Under the pieces are notes generated by a model that saw nothing but the letters and a program-made list of their open reading frames with translations, was not told the origin of the DNA and searched no databases. The position numbers were made by a program, and so were the translations under genes. Shown one piece after another: positions 9,251-19,700 of a DNA stretch of 64,000 nt (positions are counted from its first letter, which is position 1; every line of letters starts with the position of its first letter). This stretch comes from Chitinophagaceae bacterium (GTDB lineage: Bacteria > Bacteroidota > Bacteroidia > Chitinophagales > Chitinophagaceae), in NCBI GenBank assembly GCA_019638625.1, contig JAHBTK010000002.1:434001-498000 (forward strand). The letters are read 5' to 3'.

Positions 9251-12200
9251 TTAGAAATTGAATGACAGGTTAAAGCCCCAGCTTCTTGTAGTGGGCATAC
9301 CCACTGATTCGATACCGGGAATAATGGTGCCGCCTGACATAGAGGATGTTTCCGGGTCAATATGCGGTACATCGCTCCACACTGCCAGGTTACGCCCTAC
9401 AACAGAGGCTGTTAACCCTCTCACCTTTATTTTTGATAATAAAGAAGGTGCAAAAGAATATCCCAGCCTTATTTCTCTCAGTTTGATAAAGGAAGCGTCG
9501 AAAATAGCGCCCTCGGGTATACCCCGGTTTCCGGTGCGTGACTGGTGGTATTCCCTCGCTGTCAGCTTCACATCATTTACCCGGTAGCTGCCGTCAGCAT
9601 TCTGAATAACGCCTTTTCCGATAACACCATTTCCGGCTTTCGATAAATCATACCCGTCTGCACGGCCTTCCAGGGTTTCTATCATTTGCCCGGCTTCCAG
9701 TCCTACCACAAATGTTTCAGAGAAAACCTTACCACCATACCTTGTATCCAACAGCACACTCAGGTTCACATTCTTATAGCTAAAGCTATTGCGGATACCG
9801 GCTAACCAATCGGGGTTATAGTTACCCATTTTCTGAATGGTAGAGGTTCTGTCATGCCTGCCGTTAGCTGCGAATATGATCTCGTTATAATAAGGACTGT
9901 TCTTGTCTTCCACTCTTTTGAACGCGATCGCGTACATGTCGCCCATTCTTTCGCCTACTCTTGCACGAATGGTTACTCCATGGTTACCTGCCATCTGATA
10001 GTCGGTTACCTCTCCGTCAAATTCAACCACTTTGCTCCTGTTCAACGACCAGTTCACTGCTACATCCCATTTAAAGTTTTTGCCATCAAACGGCTTACCG
10101 GTCAACATTACTTCATATCCATAGTTATTTACTTTACCGGCATTTACGATCCGGGTGCTGTAAAGAGAAGTAATAGAAACAGGCACAGAAGGTAATATCT
10201 GGTTCTGGGTATTGATGTTATAATAAGTGAAATCCAGTCCCAACCTGTTGTTAAAGAACCTCCAGTCTACACCAATTTCCCAGGATGTGCTGATCTCGGG
10301 CTTCAGGTTATAGTTGAAAAGGGTGCTTGTAGAAGAATAAACAGGAAAGGTACTCCAAGGGTTTCCGGGTGAAAAGCTGGGTGAAAAACGGTAAGGATCC
10401 GTATCGTTACCCACCTGCGCCACACTGGCTCTTGCTTTTGCGAAGGATATCCAGGAAGGTAATTGTACCATATCACTGATCACCGCGCTTAAAGAAGCGG
10501 AGGAATAAAAATACGAGTTGGTGGTATTACCCAGGGTATCCGCCTGCTTGGGAAGTGTCAATGCGGATGACCAGTCATTCCTTGCGGTTACATCCAGGAA
10601 CAGGTAGTTCTTATAGCCAAAATTCAGGGTTCCGTATACGCTGTTGATGGTTTTATTGCCATCATAGATAGAGCCTACAAGCGGTATCCTGTTATTATTA
10701 AAGCTGTAAATGCCCGGGATAAGCAGTTGCGGTGCTGTAACCTCGTGGTTGTTCATCTGGCTGATCTGCCTGTTGCCACCTACGCTGGCCCCCAGGCTGA
10801 AGTTGTCAGAAATATCTTTTTGCGCATTCACCAGGAAGTCAAAGTTGGACTCGCTGTAACGCACCCTTTCTTCCCGGTAGCTTCCGAAAGGATAACGCTG
10901 GGTGCTGAAGGCGCGCTGACGCTTTCTCAGCTCACTGTTAAAGTCGGTACCGCCTCTCAACTGCACGCTCAACCAGTTTGTCAGGTCATACTTTAAAGTA
11001 ACGTTCCCGAAGACCCTGTTCCCTATCTGCCCGTTGGTATTTTCGTACAGGTTGAAATAGGGGTTATCGTGGTAGTTGTAGTTGTAGTTAAACTGCTGAC
11101 GTCCTTCCATTCCCGGTATCCAGTAATCCTTCAGCGTTTCCAGGTCGATATGCATACCCATCCAGCAGTGCAACAGGTAGATGATACTTTCGGTACCATA
11201 GCTCAGGTTCGGCCTGTTGTCGCTTTGGGTTCCCACGTAGTTTCCTACTACCCTCACAGAGAGTTTGGGAGTCAGGTTATATCCGCCGTTAAAAGAAAAG
11301 GTATTTCTCTTGAGATCGGTATTGGGTATAATTCCCTTCTGATCGAGGTTGGTATATGACAACCTGAAGTCTCCTTTTTCATTAGCGCCTGTTAAGGAAA
11401 CATTGGTATTTTTGGTAATACCCGTTTCATAAAATTTCCTCAGGTCCATACCGGGAAGGAACGCAGTGGGAGTGATCGCTCCTCTTGCCGCCATATCAGC
11501 CGGAGATCCGAGAACGCCATCGTCCACCAGGGAAATATCGCCGCCTCTATACCCATTGGCTGTTGGAGAACTATGCTGGGCAATTAACTGTCCATCCATT
11601 TTGGGTCCCCAGCTTTCATCCACACCGTCTCTCAACCCGCCGCCGTTACCATTCACAAAGCTGAACTCGCCATTATTACCCTGTCCATATACTTTCTGCA
11701 GGTTGGGAACCACCAGCGGGTCTTCAAAGGTGATCCCTGCGTTAACCGATACGCCGATCCCCCTGCTGCCCTTTCCGGATTTGGTAGTGATTACGATTAC
11801 ACCATTGGCAGCCCTGGATCCGTATAAAGCCGATGCATTGGCGCCTTTCAAAACCGTCATGCTTTCGATATCATCCGGGTTCACCATAGAAGCTCCGTTA
11901 CCGTAGTCAATCTCCTGAAAACTACGTCCGCTGGAACCGGGAAGTTCATTGGTGATGGGCACCCCATCAATCACAAACAGGGGCTGGTTTTTGTTAATGT
12001 CCAGCGATTTGTCACCACGAATGGTTACCCTGGCCGAACCGCCAATTCCGCTGGGAGCGCTCATTACCTGTACGCCCGCCACCTTACCGGCAAGACCGCT
12101 TACGAAATTCGTTTCACGGGCTTTGTCAAGTTCCGATCCTTTTACTTCCTGTACTGCATATCCCAGGCGTTTTGTTTCCCTTTTTACACCCAAAGCGGTA

Positions 12201-12529
12201 ACCACCACCTCACTCAGGTTTCTTGAATCTTCGTCCAATACGATATTTAGCGTAGCGCCCGTAACCCTTTCTTCTTCCGTTTTAAACCCTACGCCACTGA
12301 TCACCAGTACGTCTCCATTATTTGCTTGAATTGAAAACCGGCCTTCTCCCGTAGTAAAAGTTCCCCTGGTGGTACCTTTTACGGTAATGGAAATCCCTTC
12401 CAGCGGGGTTCCATCCTTTGCATTTGTAACGACACCAGTAACTGTTTGTTGAGCCAAAGCCAGTAGCGGCAGGCTCCATAAAGCAAAAAGGGCAAATACT
12501 ACCCGCCCCCAAAGTTGCCTTTTGATCAT
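9251..12529 (-). CDS. SusC/RagA family TonB-linked outer-membrane transporter
   Basis: A 1092-residue TonB-dependent transporter that imports oligomers or peptides together with the SusD lipoprotein encoded downstream. The order is: signal peptide (to about LALAQ, residue 27), a carboxypeptidase-D-regulatory-like beta domain (VTGVVTNAKDGTPLEGISI, about 30-110), a TonB-box-like LSEVVVTALGV, and the plug (to about 250, with TIRGDKSLDINKNQPLFVID). A 22-strand barrel follows, ending in the aromatic NLSFNF. It lacks an STN domain, so control through a FecR/sigma pair is not expected. It is the first gene of the reverse-strand pair. Confidence 0.94.
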   Translation of the reverse strand: MIKRQLWGRVVFALFALWSLPLLALAQQTVTGVVTNAKDGTPLEGISITVKGTTRGTFTTGEGRFSIQANNGDVLVISGVGFKTEEERVTGATLNIVLDEDSRNLSEVVVTALGVKRETKRLGYAVQEVKGSELDKARETNFVSGLAGKVAGVQVMSAPSGIGGSARVTIRGDKSLDINKNQPLFVIDGVPITNELPGSSGRSFQEIDYGNGASMVNPDDIESMTVLKGANASALYGSRAANGVIVITTKSGKGSRGIGVSVNAGITFEDPLVVPNLQKVYGQGNNGEFSFVNGNGGGLRDGVDESWGPKMDGQLIAQHSSPTANGYRGGDISLVDDGVLGSPADMAARGAITPTAFLPGMDLRKFYETGITKNTNVSLTGANEKGDFRLSYTNLDQKGIIPNTDLKRNTFSFNGGYNLTPKLSVRVVGNYVGTQSDNRPNLSYGTESIIYLLHCWMGMHIDLETLKDYWIPGMEGRQQFNYNYNYHDNPYFNLYENTNGQIGNRVFGNVTLKYDLTNWLSVQLRGGTDFNSELRKRQRAFSTQRYPFGSYREERVRYSESNFDFLVNAQKDISDNFSLGASVGGNRQISQMNNHEVTAPQLLIPGIYSFNNNRIPLVGSIYDGNKTINSVYGTLNFGYKNYLFLDVTARNDWSSALTLPKQADTLGNTTNSYFYSSASLSAVISDMVQLPSWISFAKARASVAQVGNDTDPYRFSPSFSPGNPWSTFPVYSSTSTLFNYNLKPEISTSWEIGVDWRFFNNRLGLDFTYYNINTQNQILPSVPVSITSLYSTRIVNAGKVNNYGYEVMLTGKPFDGKNFKWDVAVNWSLNRSKVVEFDGEVTDYQMAGNHGVTIRARVGERMGDMYAIAFKRVEDKNSPYYNEIIFAANGRHDRTSTIQKMGNYNPDWLAGIRNSFSYKNVNLSVLLDTRYGGKVFSETFVVGLEAGQMIETLEGRADGYDLSKAGNGVIGKGVIQNADGSYRVNDVKLTAREYHQSRTGNRGIPEGAIFDASFIKLREIRLGYSFAPSLLSKIKVRGLTASVVGRNLAVWSDVPHIDPETSSMSGGTIIPGIESVGMPTTRSWGFNLSFNF

Positions 12530-12884
12530 AAGCTGTTAATTTAATTTGGTTAAATGATATAAGGTGCCTCAAAGGTTTTGTAACAATGTAAACAGAATGT
12601 AAAATGTATATTAATACTAAATTAAAATATAAAACCTGATTCAGCAACATTAAATAGCCATAATGACAAAAAAAATTTAATTCTTCCAGAAAACCAATAG
12701 GCTATTGAAAACCAAAAGAAGAATTTATAGGGTATATACTGCTTTTCAGGCAGCTTTTTAGTTACAATGTTTATAAATAATAAACAGGCATAAAAGCCAT
12801 ATGAGACTAATTCATCACTTTTTATTAACCGCCGCGTAATATTAAGATAATATCTCCAGGGTAGTTTTGATAAACATATCCCCC
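12530..12884. other. Intergenic region between divergent susC-like and metallophosphoesterase genes
   Basis: About 355 AT-rich bases must hold the divergent promoters. On the forward strand TAGTTTTG at 12862-12869 fits the -7 consensus TAnnTTTG for the downstream gene, but no -33 TTG was found at the right distance. No open frame or RNA gene is evident. Confidence 0.5.
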
Positions 12885-13721
12885 ATGGAAAAAAGACCCG
12901 TTGACGTGGCAGTGATTTCCGACGCCCATCTTGGGACCTATGGCTGCCAGGCTAAAAAACTCACGGCTTACTTAAAAAGCATATCTCCCTCCATCCTGAT
13001 CCTGAATGGAGACATTATTGATGGCTGGCAGTTCAGCAAAAGCTATTTTCCGGCATCTCATATGAATGTCATTAAGGAAATCGTTAATTGCATTTCCGGT
13101 GGTACCCGGGTTTTTTATATTACCGGCAATCACGATGAAGCGCTCCGGCGCTATTCAGACCTCAGAATAGGAAATTTTGTGCTCACCGATAAGCTGGTAC
13201 TGGAGATAGACAATAAAATGACCTGGATATTTCACGGAGACGTATTCGATAACGCGACAAAAGGATCTGCCCGGTTCTGGGCAAAACTGGGCAGCAGTGG
13301 GTATGGACTACTGATACTCACCAACTGGCTGATCAATTCTATCTTAAAAATAGCCGGCAGGGATCGCATCTCCTTATCCAAAAGCGTGATGGAAGGTGTT
13401 AACAAAGCCATTGCCAAGGTGAACGACTTTGAAGCCATAGCTGCGGAACTGGCTATAGAAAAGAAATATGACTATGTAATATGCGGTCATGTGCACAAGC
13501 CCCAAAAACGGGAAGTGACCAATGAAAGTGGAAAGGTTACTTACCTGAACAGCGGCGACTGGGTAGAGCATTGCACAGCATTGGAATATTATAAAAAGGA
13601 ATGGACAATATTTGAGTTTGATGAAACCGCCTTCCCTGAAATAAAAATTGAGAAAGAAACGCCCCAACCTAATGTGATTACAGACGAGATCAGCTATTAT
13701 ATAAACTCGCTGGCGGGATGA
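12885..13721 (+). CDS. UDP-2,3-diacylglucosamine diphosphatase-like metallophosphoesterase
   Basis: A calcineurin-like metallophosphoesterase, in the part of the family that includes LpxH-type enzymes of lipid A synthesis. Metal-site motifs are visible in order: DAHLG (D-x-H, near residue 13), NGDIIDGW (GD), ITGNHDE (GNHD), FHGD, and GHVHKPQ (GHxH). At 278 residues it is longer than E. coli LpxH and has a hydrophobic stretch near residues 140-155 (GYGLLILTNWLINSIL). The ATG at 12885 is chosen over an upstream in-frame TTG. The next gene is a glycosyltransferase, a pairing I associate with Bacteroidota. The exact substrate is inferred only. Confidence 0.8.
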   Translation: MEKRPVDVAVISDAHLGTYGCQAKKLTAYLKSISPSILILNGDIIDGWQFSKSYFPASHMNVIKEIVNCISGGTRVFYITGNHDEALRRYSDLRIGNFVLTDKLVLEIDNKMTWIFHGDVFDNATKGSARFWAKLGSSGYGLLILTNWLINSILKIAGRDRISLSKSVMEGVNKAIAKVNDFEAIAAELAIEKKYDYVICGHVHKPQKREVTNESGKVTYLNSGDWVEHCTALEYYKKEWTIFEFDETAFPEIKIEKETPQPNVITDEISYYINSLAG

Positions 13722-13832
13722 GGCAATTGAGAAATGTGGAAATGATTGCTGATTACGATCCGAACATTCGGAGTCTGATGTAGTTCAAGCAAAAACTTCC
13801 GGTCCTGAGAAGAACTTTAAAAAGACCCAACT

Positions 13833-14825
13833 ATGAAAATATTCTACGCGATACAAGCTACCGGTAACGGGCATATCAGCCGGGCAATGGAACTGCTGCC
13901 CTACTTGCAGGAATATGGCCCGGTGGACCTTTTTTTAAGCGGCGCTAACAGCAGCCTGCCCCTGGACGCTCCCGTTAAGTTCAGGAGTAACGGGCTCAGC
14001 TTATTCTATACCTGCAAAGGAAGCCTGGACTACCTGTCGATGGTAAAAAAAATAGCGCCCCTGCGGCTTAGAAAAGAGGTAAACGAACTGCCGGTTGAAA
14101 AATACGACCTGGTGATAAATGACTTTGAATGTATTACCGGCATAGCCTGCCGGAAAAAGAAGGTTCCTTCCGTAAATTTCGGCCACCAGGCAAGCTTCAT
14201 GTCTGCAAACACCCCCCGGCCTGAGCAGCCCAGTTCAGTGGGAGAATGGATATTGAAAAATTATGCCCGTGCTACCCGGTACGTGGGGCTTCATTTTGAG
14301 CAGTATGATGACTTCATATTACCCCCCGTGATCAAATCTGAGATATGGAATGCCATTCCCACACAACAGGATTATATCACGGTTTACCTCCCCTCCTATT
14401 GCGATTGTGAAATAAAGAAATATTTTAGTAAACTCACCCAATACCGGTTCCAGGTTTTTTCCAGAGAAGTAAAGACCATTACAAAGGAAAATAACTTCAC
14501 CTTCATACCTGTTGACAAAACTGCCTTTAACGAAAGCCTTATCCACTGCTCCGCGATAGTGTGCGGCGCCGGCTTTGAAACACCCGCAGAAGCACTGCAT
14601 CTGAAAAAGAAAATGATGGTAATGCCTATTAAGGGGCAATACGAACAAAAATGTAATGCCGCTGCGCTAAAAAAACTGGGGGTGACTACCCTGCCGGAAC
14701 TCCCGGAAGACTTTCACCTGGTTTTTGAGCCCTGGTATGAAACAGCACAGGCGGCAGATATCCGGTTCCCTTATTCAGCCAAAGAAATCACGACAAAAAT
14801 GATGGAAAGCATCAATAACCTTTAA
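13833..14825 (+). CDS. Glycosyltransferase-like protein of the MJ1255 type
   Basis: A 330-residue protein with the GT-B fold pattern of the MJ1255/VC2487 family. The N-terminal AIQATGNGHISRAMELL is the glycine-rich, UDP-sugar-side loop also seen in MurG-like enzymes. The C-terminal half has CGAGFETPAEALHLKKKMM, the nucleotide-sugar donor-binding region, followed by MPIKGQYEQKCNA. No signal peptide or membrane helix is seen. It lies 111 bases after the metallophosphoesterase and may share its transcript. Acceptor and product are unknown. Confidence 0.8.
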   Translation: MKIFYAIQATGNGHISRAMELLPYLQEYGPVDLFLSGANSSLPLDAPVKFRSNGLSLFYTCKGSLDYLSMVKKIAPLRLRKEVNELPVEKYDLVINDFECITGIACRKKKVPSVNFGHQASFMSANTPRPEQPSSVGEWILKNYARATRYVGLHFEQYDDFILPPVIKSEIWNAIPTQQDYITVYLPSYCDCEIKKYFSKLTQYRFQVFSREVKTITKENNFTFIPVDKTAFNESLIHCSAIVCGAGFETPAEALHLKKKMMVMPIKGQYEQKCNAAALKKLGVTTLPELPEDFHLVFEPWYETAQAADIRFPYSAKEITTKMMESINNL

Positions 14826-14859
14826 CAGCAACCCTACCCCCCTGATATCCCCTGCCATA

Positions 14860-14893
14860 TTGTTTCCGGGTCATGCTTTTATCACTATCTTTG
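14860..14893 (+). promoter_or_regulatory. Promoter of glyS
   Basis: TATCTTTG (14886-14893) is an exact match to the Bacteroidota -7 element TAnnTTTG. A TTG at 14860-14862 stands 23 bases upstream, slightly further than the usual spacing. The element ends only 7 bases before the glyS ATG, which implies a very short 5' leader. Confidence 0.6.
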
Positions 14894-14900
14894 CGCCCCT

Positions 14901-16361
14901 ATGGCTACAAACGATAATAAATTCCAGGCGATCATTGCCCATGCTAAAGAATACGGTTTTGTGTTCCAGAGTAGTGAGATCTATGACGGTCTCAGTGCCG
15001 TATATGACTATGGTCCCTGGGGAAGCGAACTGAAAAAAAATATCCGCGATTACTGGTGGAAAAGTATGACGCAACTGCACGAGAATATTGTGGGTGTGGA
15101 TGCTGCCATCTTTATGCACCCTACCACCTGGAAAGCTTCCGGGCACGTGGATAATTTCAGCGACCCTATGATAGACAATAAGGACAGCAAAAAGCGCTAC
15201 CGGGTGGACCACCTGATAGAAGCCCATGCTGATACCCTTCCCAAAGAAGAAGGCGAGGCGCTGCTGGACGCCATGACCCAACTGGAAGCAGCGGGAGACT
15301 TTGCCGGCCTGAAAAAGCTGATAGATGATAACAAAATAAAATGTATCGTCAGCGGTACTTCCAACTGGACGGATATCCGCCAGTTCAACCTGATGTTCAA
15401 AACCGAATTCGGCGCTGTAGCATCCACCAGCGAAGAGGATAATATTGTATACCTGCGCCCGGAAACCGCCCAGGGTATTTTCGTCAACTTTTTAAATGTG
15501 CAAAAAACCGCCCGGATGAAAATACCTTTCGGTATCGCACAAACGGGAAAAGCTTTCCGCAATGAAATAGTAGCCCGCCAGTTTATTTTCCGGATGCGGG
15601 AATTTGAGCAAATGGAAATGCAGTTTTTTGTCCGCCCCGGCACGGAAGGTGAATGGTATCAATACTGGAAAGAAGACAGGCTCAAATGGCATCTGTCATT
15701 AGGTATACCACAGGATAAGTTCAGGTATCATGATCATGTGAAACTGGCCCATTATGCCAAGGAAGCCTGTGATATCGAATTTGAATTTCCGATCGGCTTC
15801 AAAGAAGTTGAAGGTATTCACAGCAGAAGTGATTACGACCTCAGTCAACATCAGTTGTACAGCAAAAAGAAACTGCAATACTATGATAACGACATAGACC
15901 CTGCAACAGGAAAACCGTTTGGCAATTACGTGCCTTATGTAATTGAAACTTCTATCGGTTTAGACAGGATGTTTTTGCTGATACTCTCCAACGCCTACGA
16001 AGAGGAAACCCTGACAAAAGAAGATGGCAGCACAGATAGCAGGACCGTACTGCGCATACCGCCTAAAATAGCCCCGGTAAAACTGGCTGTTCTTCCGCTT
16101 GTTAAAAAAGACGGATTACCCGAAATCGCACGAAACATCATGAATGATTGCCGGGATGAGTTCTATTGCTTTTACGAAGAAAAAGACGCTATAGGAAAAC
16201 GCTACCGCCGCATGGATGCTATCGGCACTCCTTTTTGTATAACGGTAGACCACCAGACAAAAGAAGACGGCACGGTTACTATTCGCTACAGGGACACAAT
16301 GAAGCAGGAACGCCTGCCTGCGGATAAAGTAAAGGAACTGGTAAAAGACAGGATACGATAA
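14901..16361 (+). CDS. glyS: Glycine--tRNA ligase (single-chain type)
   Basis: This class II aminoacyl-tRNA synthetase charges tRNA-Gly with glycine. It is the single-chain (alpha2) form, not the bacterial GlyQ/GlyS tetramer. The first ~100 residues carry the family opening EYGFVFQSSEIYDGLSAVYD and FMHPTTWKASGHVDNF. Motif 2 is near FRNEIVARQFIFRMREFEQM, and motif 3 is near ETSIGLDRMFL. The anticodon-binding domain covers the last ~110 residues (PVKLAVLPLVKKDGLPEIA). At 486 residues it has the expected length. It is cytosolic and an essential housekeeping gene. Confidence 0.96.
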   Translation: MATNDNKFQAIIAHAKEYGFVFQSSEIYDGLSAVYDYGPWGSELKKNIRDYWWKSMTQLHENIVGVDAAIFMHPTTWKASGHVDNFSDPMIDNKDSKKRYRVDHLIEAHADTLPKEEGEALLDAMTQLEAAGDFAGLKKLIDDNKIKCIVSGTSNWTDIRQFNLMFKTEFGAVASTSEEDNIVYLRPETAQGIFVNFLNVQKTARMKIPFGIAQTGKAFRNEIVARQFIFRMREFEQMEMQFFVRPGTEGEWYQYWKEDRLKWHLSLGIPQDKFRYHDHVKLAHYAKEACDIEFEFPIGFKEVEGIHSRSDYDLSQHQLYSKKKLQYYDNDIDPATGKPFGNYVPYVIETSIGLDRMFLLILSNAYEEETLTKEDGSTDSRTVLRIPPKIAPVKLAVLPLVKKDGLPEIARNIMNDCRDEFYCFYEEKDAIGKRYRRMDAIGTPFCITVDHQTKEDGTVTIRYRDTMKQERLPADKVKELVKDRIR

Positions 16362-16733
16362 CCTTTATCATACGATTTCAAGACAAGTTTTCTGATAGCT
16401 GCATATCAGCGGCAATGTTATAAAAGCATATTTTTTAGGTATCTAACTATAAGTTTTCCTGCGGTATTCAATATAATTTCACTATTGGTAACAGGATATA
16501 TAATCTATAGCTGATTTACAATCTAATTAACCAACAAATCTTGCCAATGAATTGCTTCTCATCAAAGTTGCAGCGTATAAAAATTTATAGTTGGATCTTT
16601 TTGAAAACTTCGCCAACAGCTTGGCGGTTCTAATCCTTTGACCACGACGACTTATGAAAAATACCACTTTTTAGTCTTTCAGTTTTCCAATCATCATTTG
16701 TTTACTTTATTAATCACTTAAACTCAAACCAAA
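16362..16733. other. Intergenic region upstream of the second susC-like gene
   Basis: About 370 AT-rich bases. A perfect 6-bp hairpin CGCCAA-CAGC-TTGGCG lies at 16611-16626, about 108 bases before the susC-like ATG, and could belong to its leader RNA. I found no exact TAnnTTTG element with a -33 partner, and no gene. Confidence 0.5.
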
Positions 16734-19700
16734 ATGAAAAAAAGGCTGCTTTTAGTGCTCTCATTTTGTCTATGCGGCTACCTGGCCGTCATGGCACAGA
16801 AACAGGTTTCCGGTAAGGTTACCGATGGAGGGGGTGGCCCTTTGCCGGGCGTAACAGTAACCGTTAAGGGAACCCAAACCAGTACTACTACTGCTGAAGA
16901 CGGAATTTTTCAGATATCTGTACCGGACAGGGCTGTACTGGTGTTCAGTTTTGTGGGGTTTGCCACCCAGGAAATAGCGGTAGGCAACCAGGCCAATATC
17001 ACCGTGAGGCTGGCTGAAGCTCAATCAGCCATGGATACCCTGATCGTTATCGGGTACGGTACTGCCCGTAAGAAAGATTATACCGGTGCGGTTACCGCTG
17101 TAAATTCCAGGGTAATTTCCACCCAGGCCAACTCAACTGTTACCCGTGCGCTCGAAGGGGTTGTGCCTGGCATCCAGGTATCTTCCATTGACGGGCAGCC
17201 CGGTCTGGATATGGGTATCCGTTTGCGGGGTGCCGGCTCTACCATGCAGAATAGCTCAAATGCATTGATCGTGATTGACGGGGTGCCTACGGAATATGCC
17301 AATGCATTGGCCTCTATTAACCCGAGGGACATAGAAAGCATCAGCGTGCTGAAGGACGCCGCTTCCACGGCGGTATATGGCGCCCGCGGCGCGAATGGAG
17401 TATTGTTGATCACCACTAAAAAAGGTTCACGCGGAAAAGCCAATATCTCTTTTGAAACCCGCGCAGGCTTTAATTTCCTCGGCACCATGCGGTACGACAG
17501 GATCGATAATGCGAAAGATTTTTACGAACATGCCTGGCTGGCAATCTATAATTCGGTTCGATACGGATATGAAGGCGGTTCTTCCACTAATGGCAAATAC
17601 ACAACGAATGTTCAAAACCCCAATATGTCTCACCAGGAGGCTGCGGAATTTGCCAGCGCTCACCTGTTTGACTATACGGGTTCCACGACCAACTTTTCGC
17701 GTAACCTGCTGGGTAACCACATGCTGTATGAAGTTCCCGGGGCAGTATACACTTCTACCGGCAGCGGCGCCAACGCCAGCGCTACCATGTCGGGCGCTTA
17801 CCTGATAAACCCGGACGGTAAGCTGAATCCCAATGCAAGGCAATTATTCGAATCCGGCTCTTACGAAAACTATTTTTTTGAAAGAATGTTCCGCCAGGAG
17901 CATACCCTATCTGCCAGCGGCGGCACCGAGAAAATGGATTATTTCGTATCGCTGGGCATGCTGGAAGATCCCTCTTATATCAGGGGATCGAAATTTAAAC
18001 GGTACAATGTAAGAAGCAATATAAACGCGCAGCTTACCAGTTGGCTGAAAGTGGGCGCTAACATGGGTTACAGCTTCCGCAACACACAATCTCCCGCAAC
18101 CCGGTTCGGCCGTAACCCCGGAACAGTGCAGCAGAATGCTTTTCGCTGGACCAATGGTCAAAGCCCTTTGATCCCTTTGTTTGCGCGTGATAAAGATGGT
18201 AATATTATGAAAAACGCGGATGGTACGGACAGGGTGCATAATAATGCGGGGGTAAGCTACTCCCCATTAGGCCCAACCAGCCAGCCGCTTTATACCACCA
18301 ACCTTATTCAACTTTTGGATAAGGACATTGACAGAAGAGAATCGCATGACCTGAACCTGAAAGGATATGGCACTGTCAGCTTTTTGAAAGATTTTAGTTT
18401 CACCGCTAACCTGTCTTACGACCGGTTTTCCGAGAACAGGTTGCGCTACGGCAACAGCACGACGGGTGTTGTGGTCAATATAGGTGCACTGGGACGTACC
18501 TATATGAATACCGGCGTGTTCAATACACAGCAGTTACTGAACTGGAACAAAAATCTTGGTGTTCATTCCATCACCGCTTTATTGGGGCATGAGTATTATC
18601 AGTGGAAAAGTGATTTCCTGAATTATAACTCCGCCTACGCCCTGATCGATGATTTTTACGGATATGCCAATTTTGTAGGGCGTTATACTTCCAGCGGCGC
18701 TCCTTTCGCTGCTCCGAGTGGTGGCGGCGACCACACAGCAATGGAAAGTTATTTCGGAAGGGTCAGCTACAACTACAACGACAGATATTTCCTGGAAGGC
18801 TCTGCCAGGCGTGACGGGTCTTCCAAATTCAGGTACGAAGAAGACCGCTGGGGTACTTTCTGGTCCATCGGGGCGGGCTGGCGCTTAAGCGACGAGAAAT
18901 TTATGGAGGGTACCGGCAACTGGTTGAATGATCTGAAACTGCGGGCCAGTTATGGTGTAATAGGCAACCAGAGCGGTATCAGCAACTATTCAGGATATCA
19001 GTTGTGGAACTATGGTGCTGTATATTCAACTGTTAACAACGGCACGGGCATCCCGGTTAGTTATACACTTTCCCAGGGGGCGATCAACCCGGCCATCACC
19101 TGGGAAAATACCCATACACTGGATGGCGGTATTGATTTCTCTTTCTGGAACAGGAGGATCAATGGTTCGATCGATTATTATAACAAGCTGACGGTTAACG
19201 CTGTTTTTGCCCAGCCGATAGCCTATTCATTAGGTCAAAGGACCATAACACGCAATAATGCAAGAATAGTAAACCGGGGTTTTGAAGTGGATGTGAATAT
19301 TGATGTGATCCGTAATCAAAATTTCCGGTGGAATGTCGGGCTGAACGGCACACATTACAGGACTATTTTACTGAAAGTACCTTCAACGGTATTGTCTGAA
19401 GCTTTGGGTGGTAAATATATTGCGGATATTGACGGCTGGGGCGCTGCCAGCGGCGGGGCAACTTCTGCCGGGCAAACATTCCTGCGTGGAGAAGGTATGG
19501 ATTATTACAATCTCTACCTGTATAAGTATGCCGGCGTTGATCAAAGCACGGGGCTGCCTTTATTCCATCATACCGTAACACAAAAAGACCTTACTGACGG
19601 GCTCTTCGGCGGCAGCAAGGTTGGCGACATTGTCAGCACAGTCAACCACTCACTGGCAGACCGTTACAGCATGGGCAGCGCCATACCCAAATGGATCGGT

